Origin: Bacteroidota bacterium | GTDB lineage: Bacteria > Bacteroidota > Bacteroidia > Chitinophagales > Chitinophagaceae | Direction of reading: 5' to 3' | Assembly: GCA_023433755.1 (NCBI GenBank) | Contig: JAEYUA010000027.1 | Span: 1-7,461, forward strand | Length of the DNA stretch: 7,461 bases | In this document: positions 1 through 5,328 of the stretch, one piece after another | Numbering within the stretch: the first letter of the stretch is position 1 | How the letters are laid out: every line of letters begins with the position of its first letter | Made by a program: the position numbers and the translations under genes | The notes under the pieces: model-generated | What the model saw: only the letters and a program-made list of their open reading frames with translations | What the model was told of the DNA's origin: nothing | Database searches by the model: none

Positions 1-10
1 GGGTAGGGGT

Positions 11-598
11 ATGGATCTAACGAACGAGGTAATCAAACAAAGGCTGGTAGAAAAATTTGGTGATCAACTGGGTCAGTTTGAAGAACCTTTTGGCATGCTC
101 AGTTTTGAAGCGCCGAAACACATGAATGTTGAAGTGATCAGTTATTTGTATAATGATGAAGAACTGAAATTCCGTTTCCTTACCGACCTCACCGTGGTAC
201 ATTATCCTGCTTATGCAGGCAGGGAACTCGCGGTAGTGTATCACCTGCACAACCTGGTAGATAATGTACGGATCCGTTTCAAAGTTTTTCTTCCCATTGC
301 CCAACCTGATGTTCAGACCCTCACCGGTCTTTTCTCTGCCGCCAACTGGCAGGAGCGGGAGGCTTATGATTTCTATGGTGTGAACTTCACCGGTCATCCT
401 AATCTCAAAAGAATCATGAACGTGGAGGAAATGGATTATTTCCCCATGAGAAAAGAATACCCCCTGGAAGACCAGAGCCGGATTGATAAGGATGATGAGA
501 TGTTTGGAAGGGGAGGCAGTTTTGATTTCGGAAACCGCCAGGCCGATGGGGCGCCCAGGCAGATCAGCGAAGCAGACAAGGACCAGACCTGGAAATGA
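11..598 (+). CDS. nuoC: NADH-quinone oxidoreductase subunit C (NuoC, 30 kDa subunit)
   Basis: NuoC is a cofactor-free subunit of the peripheral arm of complex I that packs against NuoD, on the cytoplasmic side of the inner membrane. The 195-residue protein is a stand-alone NuoC, not the NuoCD fusion of E. coli. The family signature lies at about residues 113-152: a WQEREAYDFYG block, then a GHPNLKRIM block, then FPMRKEYPLED. The N-terminal ~110 residues match the expected alpha/beta 30-kDa domain. The tail after residue 155 is polar and charged (DKDDE, GRGGSFDFG) and probably disordered. The ATG at 11 is the only sensible start and lies at the window edge. A TAG at 4-6 could be the end of an upstream gene (nuoB expected), but too little is visible. 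nuoD follows after 36 bp. Identification is confident. Confidence 0.96.
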   Translation: MDLTNEVIKQRLVEKFGDQLGQFEEPFGMLSFEAPKHMNVEVISYLYNDEELKFRFLTDLTVVHYPAYAGRELAVVYHLHNLVDNVRIRFKVFLPIAQPDVQTLTGLFSAANWQEREAYDFYGVNFTGHPNLKRIMNVEEMDYFPMRKEYPLEDQSRIDKDDEMFGRGGSFDFGNRQADGAPRQISEADKDQTWK

Positions 599-613
599 CA
601 GGCAGTTCTTCGA

Positions 614-634
614 TTTTAAATTTTTGAATTTGAA
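614..634. repeat. Degenerate TTTTGAA-type heptads before nuoD
   Basis: The short nuoC-nuoD gap contains TTTTAAA (614-620), TTTTGAA (622-628) and TTTGAA (629-634), which runs up to the nuoD ATG at 635. It looks like a decayed or minimal version of the clean heptad arrays before nuoE and nuoF. With only two or three imperfect units it could be chance in AT-rich spacer sequence. Confidence 0.35.
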
Positions 635-1864
635 ATGTCAGTAACAGAAAATCATATTGGACTTCCGGAAGGAAGTATAGAATCACAGACCACCACCATC
701 AACCTGGGTCCCACACACCCTGCTACCCATGGTGTATTCCAGAACATCCTTGAACTGGATGGTGAAAAAATTGTTTCCGCGGAACAGACCGTGGGATATA
801 TCCACCGGGCTTTCGAAAAGATCGCGGAACGCAGGCCGCTTTACCAGATCACGCCTCTTACCGACCGTTTGAATTACTGTTCAGCCCCGATCAATAATAT
901 GGGCTGGCATCTCACCTGCGAAAAACTGTTGGGTATTCAAACACCCAAGCGTGTTGACTATCTCCGTGTGATCATTATGGAGCTGGCCAGGATCGCTGAT
1001 CACCTGATCTGTAATTCCGTGATTGGTGTGGATACCGGTGCCTTTACCGGCTTCCTGTACGTGATGCAATACCGTGAACTCATTTACGAGATATGGGAAG
1101 AAGTTTGTGGTTCCAGGCTTACAACAAACATTGGACGCATCGGTGGTTTTGAAAGAGATTTCAATGATATCGCTTTTACGAAACTTGAAAAATTCCTGAA
1201 AGAATATCCTGATGTGCTGCGAGAATTCGAGAACCTGTTCGTGCGCAACCGCATCTTTATGGAGCGCACCATCGGTACCGGTCCAATCAGCGCGGAAAGG
1301 GCATTGAATTACGGTTTTACCGGTCCTAACCTGCGCGCTGCCGGTGTGGATTATGATGTGCGTGTGCATACACCTTACAGCAGTTACCAGGATTTTGATT
1401 TCGAGATTCCGGTTGGTACCACAGGTGATACTTATGACCGCTTCCTGGTACGCAACCAGGAAATGTGGCAGTCACTCCGGATCATAGAACAGGCTTATAA
1501 AAAAATACAGGACTTCAAAGGAGAGGAGGCTACGGTATTCCATGCGGATGTGCCGGAGTATTACCTGCCAGAGAAGAAAGATGTATATACCAGCATGGAA
1601 GCGCTCATTTATCACTTCAAAATCGTGATGGGTGAGATTGATATTCCGCCTGGAGAAGTATACCAGTGCGTGGAAGGTGGAAATGGAGAACTTGGTTTTT
1701 ACCTGATCAGCGATGGTGGCAGAAGTCCTTACAGGCTGCACTTCCGCCGTCCCTGCTTTATTTATTACCAGGCTTACGAGGAAATGATCAAGGGCTCCAT
1801 GCTCAGTGATGCCATCATCGTGATGTCTTCACTGAACCTGATTGCCGGCGAGATGGATGGGTAG
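635..1864 (+). CDS. nuoD: NADH-quinone oxidoreductase subunit D (NuoD, 49 kDa subunit)
   Basis: NuoD forms most of the quinone-binding pocket of complex I together with NuoB and NuoH and descends from the large subunit of [NiFe] hydrogenases. The 409 residues match the usual stand-alone length. Visible marks are the LGPTHPATHG motif at residues 24-33, GYIHRAFEKIAERRPLYQ at 54-71, TDRLNY at 76-81, and the family-typical C-terminus ending SSLNLIAGEMDG. By family knowledge, the quinone headgroup is contacted by a His and a Tyr. These map to H32 and Y81 here, and their 49-residue spacing equals that in mitochondrial NDUFS2 (from memory). The IHRAFEK motif has Ala where many homologues have Gly, a tolerated variation. 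The ATG at 635 has no Shine-Dalgarno sequence, as is usual in Bacteroidota. A 75-bp spacer with heptad repeats separates it from nuoE. Confidence 0.97.
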   Translation: MSVTENHIGLPEGSIESQTTTINLGPTHPATHGVFQNILELDGEKIVSAEQTVGYIHRAFEKIAERRPLYQITPLTDRLNYCSAPINNMGWHLTCEKLLGIQTPKRVDYLRVIIMELARIADHLICNSVIGVDTGAFTGFLYVMQYRELIYEIWEEVCGSRLTTNIGRIGGFERDFNDIAFTKLEKFLKEYPDVLREFENLFVRNRIFMERTIGTGPISAERALNYGFTGPNLRAAGVDYDVRVHTPYSSYQDFDFEIPVGTTGDTYDRFLVRNQEMWQSLRIIEQAYKKIQDFKGEEATVFHADVPEYYLPEKKDVYTSMEALIYHFKIVMGEIDIPPGEVYQCVEGGNGELGFYLISDGGRSPYRLHFRRPCFIYYQAYEEMIKGSMLSDAIIVMSSLNLIAGEMDG

Positions 1865-1878
1865 GTAGTTAAAAATTA

Positions 1879-1916
1879 AAAATTCAAAAGAACAAATGAC
1901 CCCGCTTTTGAATTTT
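1879..1916 (+). other. Perfect 12-bp inverted repeat (stem-loop) between nuoD and nuoE
   Basis: AAAATTCAAAAG (1879-1890) is the exact reverse complement of CTTTTGAATTTT (1905-1916), with a 14-nt loop that includes GACCCCG. It can form an AT-rich hairpin in the mRNA 15 bp after the nuoD stop. It is weak as an intrinsic terminator because the stem is AT-rich, and transcription must continue into nuoE. A role in mRNA processing or stability between cistrons is possible but unproven. The right arm is part of the heptad array described separately. Confidence 0.55.
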
Positions 1917-1933
1917 GACTTTTGAATTTTGAC
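1906..1933. repeat. Heptad array, TTTTGAA/TTTTGAC alternating, before nuoE
   Basis: Four 7-bp units run without gaps: TTTTGAA 1906-1912, TTTTGAC 1913-1919, TTTTGAA 1920-1926 and TTTTGAC 1927-1933. This is a 14-bp unit repeated exactly twice. The array ends 6 bp before the nuoE ATG at 1940. It contains an in-frame TTG (1922) that could be mistaken for an earlier nuoE start. Confidence 0.85.
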
Positions 1934-1939
1934 TTAATT

Positions 1940-2437
1940 ATGAAATTTTCAGAACAAAAATTATCCAAAGCGCAGGAGATCATCGCCCGCTACCCGCAGG
2001 GTAAGCAGAAGAGCGCCCTCTTGCCCTTGCTGCACCTGGCGCAGGAAGAAAATAATGGATGGCTTAGTGTGGAAGCAATGGATTATGTAGCCGGGCTGCT
2101 GCAGATCAAGCCTATTGAAGTGTATGAAGTGGCAACCTTCTACAGCATGTACAATCTCAAGCCGGTAGGCCGCTATGTATTCGAGGTTTGCCAGACGGGA
2201 CCCTGCATGATCAATGGAAGCGATGGTATTATTGATTATATCAAGCAGAAGCTGAATATTGGTGTGGGTGAGACCACGGCCGACGGGCTGTTCACTTTAA
2301 AAACAGTGGAATGCCTGGGCGCATGTGGTTATGCACCGATGATGCAGATGGGAAAATTTTATAAGGAACACCTGACTAAAGAAAAAGTGGACAGTATCGT
2401 GGAAGAATGCAGGAAAACGGCGGCTGTCAATAACTGA
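1940..2437 (+). CDS. nuoE: NADH-quinone oxidoreductase subunit E (NuoE, 24 kDa subunit)
   Basis: NuoE carries the off-pathway [2Fe-2S] cluster N1a in the NADH-dehydrogenase module and has a thioredoxin-like fold. It partners with NuoF. From the ATG at 1940 the protein is 165 residues. Its four cluster ligands are clear: C84 and C89 (CQTGPC, Cx4C) and C125 and C129 (CLGAC, Cx3C). The N-terminal helical part has the family block EVATFYSMYNLKP at 63-75. A TTG at 1922 would add six residues (MNFDLI), but these come from the heptad repeat, so the ATG is preferred. The stop (2435-2437) is followed after one base by the ATG of the next gene, which suggests translational coupling to a non-nuo gene. 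nuoF, the usual next gene, is displaced by about 970 bp. Confidence 0.95.
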   Translation: MKFSEQKLSKAQEIIARYPQGKQKSALLPLLHLAQEENNGWLSVEAMDYVAGLLQIKPIEVYEVATFYSMYNLKPVGRYVFEVCQTGPCMINGSDGIIDYIKQKLNIGVGETTADGLFTLKTVECLGACGYAPMMQMGKFYKEHLTKEKVDSIVEECRKTAAVNN

Positions 2438-2438
2438 T

Positions 2439-2867
2439 ATGAAAGGATTCTTCGTTTGTTTATGCCTGTTATGTGGTTTATTCCTGTCAGCACAGGATAA
2501 TAAAGACCAGGTTTTATTAAAGGCGAGGCAGTTGAACGAAGCGGTGTTTGTGAAGAAGGATAGTTCTTTTCTTTCTGGCCTGTTTCTCGAAAAACTTACT
2601 TATGGTCATTCCAGCGGGAAGGTTGAGAACAGGAAAGATGCCTTGCACAATATCATTCATAATACTTCGGTATATGAAAATGTGCAATTGTCAGGTGAAG
2701 AAGCCTGGTTGAAAAATAAAACTGCTGTTACCAGGTACCTGCTTACGGCAACTGAAAAGAAAGCAGATGGAAGTTCTTCACCCTTAAAGTTGCATATCGT
2801 GCTGGTATGGGCAAAGGAGAAGAAAGATTGGAAACTGTTGTCGAGGCAGGCAGTAAGGGTGCCGTAA
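2439..2867 (+). CDS. Secreted NTF2-like / DUF4440 family protein, copy 1
   Basis: This is a 142-residue protein with an N-terminal Sec signal (short MKG start, hydrophobic stretch about residues 4-16, likely cleavage after LSAQ), so the mature ~123 residues should be periplasmic or exported. The body looks like the small NTF2-like/SnoaL-like cone fold annotated as DUF4440. Family-like blocks are VKKD (38-41), LTYGHSSG (53-60), LHIVLVW (118-124) and a closing DWKLLSRQA (130-138). No catalytic residues can be assigned. DUF4440 domains bind small ligands or form dimers in various contexts, and the role here is unknown. It starts one base after the nuoE stop and ends directly against the next ATG (TAAATG), so it is co-translated with complex I genes. 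It is related to the following gene by apparent tandem duplication. Confidence 0.8.
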   Translation: MKGFFVCLCLLCGLFLSAQDNKDQVLLKARQLNEAVFVKKDSSFLSGLFLEKLTYGHSSGKVENRKDALHNIIHNTSVYENVQLSGEEAWLKNKTAVTRYLLTATEKKADGSSSPLKLHIVLVWAKEKKDWKLLSRQAVRVP

Positions 2868-3299
2868 ATGAAATGTCAAAAAATGAAAAGAACCATATTT
2901 CTTTTTTTGCTGTTGAATAGTTGCCTGCTTTCTTTCGGGCAAACGGATTTTTTGAAAGATGCCGTTGCCAAACTGGAAGTAGCACTGGTGAAAAAGGATA
3001 CAGGAACAATAAAGAAGCTGCTTCATCCGAATGTTACTTATGGACATTCAAACGGGTGGGTGCAAAATAAATCAGAGGTGACTGCTGATCTTGCAAAGGG
3101 AAAACTGAGTTACCTGAAAATCGTGAGCCGGAATCTGAAATGGCAGGCTGCCAAAGACTGGGCGAGTGTCAGAAGCACTTCCAGCATCAGTTACAGGCTC
3201 GACGGAAAAGAAAGCGAAATGGAACTGCACGTACTGCAGGTGTGGGTGAAAACAAATAAAGGATGGCAGTTGTTTGCGAGGCAGGCAACCAAAATATAA
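2868..3299 (+). CDS. Secreted NTF2-like / DUF4440 family protein, copy 2
   Basis: This second small exported NTF2-like protein has 143 residues from the ATG at 2868, or 138 from the ATG at 2883. The later start gives a cleaner signal peptide (MKRTIFLFLLLNSCLLSFGQ, probable cleavage after Q). The earlier one abuts the preceding stop codon and would fit coupled translation, so the choice is open. NSC in the signal weakly resembles a lipobox, but cleavage after SFGQ is more typical. Numbered from 2868, it shares VKKD (41-44), VTYGHSNG (56-63), LHVLQVW (120-126) and GWQLFARQA (132-140) with copy 1 at equivalent places, and it diverges in the middle. This points to an old tandem duplication. The function is unknown. 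It is followed by a 107-bp repeat-rich spacer before nuoF. Confidence 0.8.
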   Translation: MKCQKMKRTIFLFLLLNSCLLSFGQTDFLKDAVAKLEVALVKKDTGTIKKLLHPNVTYGHSNGWVQNKSEVTADLAKGKLSYLKIVSRNLKWQAAKDWASVRSTSSISYRLDGKESEMELHVLQVWVKTNKGWQLFARQATKI

Positions 3300-3303
3300 A
3301 CAA

Positions 3304-3331
3304 GTAAAAAGTCAAAAGTCAAAAGGCAAAA
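3304..3331. repeat. Heptad array, GTCAAAA type (left arm), after the DUF4440 pair
   Basis: Four 7-bp units: GTAAAAA 3304-3310, GTCAAAA 3311-3317, GTCAAAA 3318-3324 and GGCAAAA 3325-3331. The CAAAA core is the reverse complement of the TTTTG core of the array at 3374-3401. In RNA the two arrays can therefore pair as repeated 5-bp blocks separated by 2-nt mismatches, around a ~42-nt loop. Confidence 0.8.
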
Positions 3332-3373
3332 GCCGAGACAGTATTAATGATAAAGGATATAATACGGTTTTAG

Positions 3374-3401
3374 TTTTGAATTTTGAATTTTGAATTTTGA
3401 A
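3374..3401. repeat. Heptad array, four exact TTTTGAA units, before nuoF
   Basis: TTTTGAA occurs four times in perfect tandem (3374-3380, 3381-3387, 3388-3394, 3395-3401) and ends 5 bp before the nuoF ATG at 3407. There is no Shine-Dalgarno sequence, so the array forms the whole ribosome-approach region of nuoF. It is the same unit as before nuoE. Confidence 0.9.
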
Positions 3402-3406
3402 TTATC

Positions 3407-4777
3407 ATGGGTAGAAAATTATTACTTGAACAGGCGCATATTGAAGGCATCCGGAACTATGATGTTTACCGGAAGAACGGAGGTTATGCCTCCATGGAAA
3501 AAGCTTTTAAAATGGGGCCTGCGGACATCATAGAAGAAGTTAAGAAAAGCGGCCTGCGTGGCAGGGGTGGTGCAGGTTTTCCTACAGGCATGAAATGGAG
3601 CTTCCTGGCAAAACCAGAGGGTGTTCCCCGCTACCTTGTTTGCAATGCCGATGAATCAGAGCCGGGTACTTTCAAGGACCGTTACCTGATGGAATTCCTT
3701 CCTCATCTTTTTATTGAAGGACTGATCATTTCTTCTTACGCCCTGGGTGCCAACACCTGTTATGTTTACATCCGTGGTGAATATGCATGGATACCAGATA
3801 TTCTTGAACAGGCCATAGCCGAAGCAAAGCAGGCGGGTTGGCTTGGAAAAAATATTCTGAACAGTGGTTTTGACCTGGAGATCTATGTGCACCGCGGCGC
3901 GGGCGCCTACATCTGCGGGGAAGAAACCGCCTTGCTCGAATCACTGGAAGGCAAGCGTGGCAACCCACGTATCAAGCCTCCGTTTCCTGCTGTGAAAGGA
4001 TTGTATGATTGCCCGACCGTAGTGAACAACGTTGAAACACTTGCAGCGGTTGTTCCTATCATCAATATCGGTGGAGAAGAATACGCAAAGATCGGTATCG
4101 GCAAATCCACAGGCACCAAACTGATTTCCGCCTGCGGCAATATCAGGAAGCCTGGTGTGTACGAGATCGACATGACTATTTCAGTAGAAGAATTTTTATA
4201 CAGCGATGAATATTGCGGTGGTATGGCTAATGGCAAAAAGCTAAAGGCCTGTATTCCCGGTGGATCATCCGTTCCTATTGTTCCTGCCAATCTTTTGCTG
4301 ACAACCGCCAAGGGTGAAAAAAGAATGATGACTTATGAAAGCCTGGCTGACGGTGGTTTCCAGACAGGTACCATGATGGGCTCAGGTGGATTCATTGTAT
4401 TGGATGAAGACCAGTGCGTGGTGAGGCATACTTTGAGTTTAGCCAGGTTCTACCGACATGAAAGCTGCGGACAGTGTTCGCCGTGCAGGGAAGGAACAGG
4501 ATGGATGGAAAAGATCCTGCACAATATTGAATACGGTAAAGGCAAGATGAGTGATATTGATTTATTGTGGGATATACAGAGCAAGATCGAGGGTAATACA
4601 ATTTGTCCTTTGGGTGACGCGGCCGCATGGCCGGTAGCCGCAGCGATCAGGCATTTCAGGGATGAATTTGAATGGCATGTTCAAAACCCGGAAGAGGCAC
4701 AAAAAAGAAATTTTGGATTAGCGCATTATGCTGATCCGTTGAATGTGGCAGTGGGTAGTTTCACGCAAAGACGCTAA
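3407..4777 (+). CDS. nuoF: NADH-quinone oxidoreductase subunit F (NuoF, 51 kDa, NADH/FMN site)
   Basis: NuoF oxidises NADH through FMN and passes electrons to cluster N3. The 456-residue protein shows the glycine-rich FMN/NAD region GLRGRGGAGFPTGMKW (49-64), VCNADESEPGTFKDR (78-92), GAGAYICGEETALLESLEG (165-183), and the N3 [4Fe-4S] ligands C354, C357 and C360 (SCGQCSPC) with distal C400 (TICPLGD). All expected ligands are present. The C-terminus is odd: the last codons (SFTQRR, stop 4775-4777) are read from the left inverted end of the GxxExxY unit that begins at 4758, so the natural tail may have been replaced when the unit inserted. The start ATG at 3407 follows an exact TTTTGAA array. nuoE and nuoF are separated by two DUF4440 genes, although their products form one module. 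Confidence 0.97.
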   Translation: MGRKLLLEQAHIEGIRNYDVYRKNGGYASMEKAFKMGPADIIEEVKKSGLRGRGGAGFPTGMKWSFLAKPEGVPRYLVCNADESEPGTFKDRYLMEFLPHLFIEGLIISSYALGANTCYVYIRGEYAWIPDILEQAIAEAKQAGWLGKNILNSGFDLEIYVHRGAGAYICGEETALLESLEGKRGNPRIKPPFPAVKGLYDCPTVVNNVETLAAVVPIINIGGEEYAKIGIGKSTGTKLISACGNIRKPGVYEIDMTISVEEFLYSDEYCGGMANGKKLKACIPGGSSVPIVPANLLLTTAKGEKRMMTYESLADGGFQTGTMMGSGGFIVLDEDQCVVRHTLSLARFYRHESCGQCSPCREGTGWMEKILHNIEYGKGKMSDIDLLWDIQSKIEGNTICPLGDAAAWPVAAAIRHFRDEFEWHVQNPEEAQKRNFGLAHYADPLNVAVGSFTQRR

Positions 4778-4786
4778 AACGCAAAG
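4758..4786 (+). repeat. Left inverted end of the GxxExxY unit
   Basis: GTTTC is followed by three 8-bp units: ACGCAAAG 4763-4770, ACGCTAAA 4771-4778 and ACGCAAAG 4779-4786. It overlaps the last six sense codons and the stop of nuoF. Compared with the right end it differs at 4775 (T instead of A, which creates the nuoF TAA) and at 4783. A further partial unit, AGCGCAAAG, occurs at 4821-4829. Confidence 0.85.
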
Positions 4787-4853
4787 AAAAAAAGCATTTT
4801 ATAATGGCCAAATCAACATAAGCGCAAAGAGGAAAATTTAGATTTTAGCAATC

Positions 4854-5228
4854 ATGGAAAATGAATTAGCTAGAATCGTGGTTGATTGTTGTTATAAAAT
4901 ACATTCCAGGTATGGGCCGGGTTTGTTGGAAAGTGTTTATGAACAAATCCTTTTTTATGAATTAAGTCAATCAGGCTTATTCGTCGAAAGACAGAAAAGT
5001 ATAGCGTTAGTTCATAAAGATTTAATCATCCCGGTGGCATTCAGGGCTGATTTAATCATTGAAGGAAAATTGCTATTGGAATTAAAAGCAGTTGATGAGA
5101 TGCCTAAACTGTTTTATAAAAAGGTAGTCACTTATTTGAAACTGACTGGTATTCATCTGGGATTATTGATCAATTTCAATGAGCCTTATTTAAAAGATGG
5201 AATCAAAAGGATTGTAAACAACTTATAA
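4854..5228 (+). CDS. GxxExxY family protein, PD-(D/E)XK nuclease-like
   Basis: This 124-residue protein belongs to the GxxExxY family. The name motif is GLLESVY at residues 23-29, within RYGPGLLESVYE. The core also fits a minimal PD-(D/E)XK nuclease-like fold: D66 (in FRADLII), then E76-x-K78 (LLLELKAV), with E26 as a possible extra acidic residue. The tail YLKLTGIHLGLLINFN (114-bp upstream of the stop) is also family-typical. The length is that of an intact family member. Such proteins are common in Bacteroidota and their cellular function is not established. The gene is visibly richer in A and T than the flanking nuo genes and is enclosed by inverted repeats, which suggests separate acquisition. 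The ATG at 4854 lacks a Shine-Dalgarno sequence. Nuclease activity is inference from the residues only. Confidence 0.88.
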   Translation: MENELARIVVDCCYKIHSRYGPGLLESVYEQILFYELSQSGLFVERQKSIALVHKDLIIPVAFRADLIIEGKLLLELKAVDEMPKLFYKKVVTYLKLTGIHLGLLINFNEPYLKDGIKRIVNNL

Positions 5229-5230
5229 AT

Positions 5231-5262
5231 CTTTGCGCCCTGGCGCTTTTGCGTCTTTGCGT
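5231..5262 (-). repeat. Inner right-end repeat of the GxxExxY unit (four 8-bp units)
   Basis: CTTTGCGC, CCTGGCGC, TTTTGCGT and CTTTGCGT run in 8-bp register just 2 bp after the GxxExxY stop. This 32-bp block is repeated at 5285-5316 with only two differences (C to T at positions 10 and 16), at a 54-bp offset. It lacks the outer GAAAC terminus of the second copy. Confidence 0.9.
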
Positions 5263-5284
5263 TAGGACTTAACAAAATATAAAA

Positions 5285-5321
5285 CTTTGCGCCTTGGCGT
5301 TTTTGCGTCTTTGCGTGAAAC
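5285..5321 (-). repeat. Outer right inverted end of the GxxExxY unit
   Basis: Four 8-bp units (CTTTGCGC, CTTGGCGT, TTTTGCGT, CTTTGCGT; 5285-5316) are followed by the terminal GAAAC (5317-5321). Bases 5293-5321 pair with the left end at 4758-4786. The nuoG ATG begins 7 bp downstream. The block is open in frame with nuoG and would encode RLGVFASLRETT if translation began at the TTG at 5287. Confidence 0.9.
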
Positions 5322-5328
5322 AACTATC

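Larger units (their letters stand above)
4758..5321. mobile_element. GxxExxY repeat-bounded unit inserted between nuoF and nuoG
   Basis: A ~564-bp block is bounded by inverted ends: 4758-4786 matches the reverse complement of 5293-5321 at 27 of 29 bases, and the outer 17 bases (GTTTCACGCAAAGACGC) are identical. Inside is one AT-rich gene of the GxxExxY family. The ends consist of 8-bp units (ACGCAAAG type). The outer limits coincide with the nuoF C-terminus on the left and lie 7 bp before the nuoG ATG on the right. No transposase and no clear target-site duplication are visible, so the mechanism is unknown. The unit may be a non-autonomous mobile cassette or a repeat-associated gene. The boundaries are well supported; calling it mobile is inference. 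Confidence 0.6.

Noticed and set aside
1922..1939. TTG start giving NuoE six extra residues (MNFDLI)
   Set aside because: The extra codons are read from the TTTTGAA/TTTTGAC array. The ATG at 1940 begins a normal NuoE.
3358..3378. Promoter candidates before nuoF: TATAAT (3358-3363) and TAGTTTTG (3371-3378, fits the Bacteroidota TAnnTTTG -7 element)
   Set aside because: No matching upstream TTTG/TTG element at the right distance was found, and TTTTG is expected from the adjacent repeat array. Too weak to call without transcript-start data.
4804..4821. Five-codon mini-frame (MAKST) before the GxxExxY gene
   Set aside because: It is too short to support as a leader peptide and has no ribosome site or attenuator structure around it.
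5287..5328. TTG start extending NuoG by 14 residues
   Set aside because: The extension is a translation of the cassette's right repeat (RLGVFASLRETT). The ATG at 5329 starts the usual 2Fe-2S ferredoxin-like domain.
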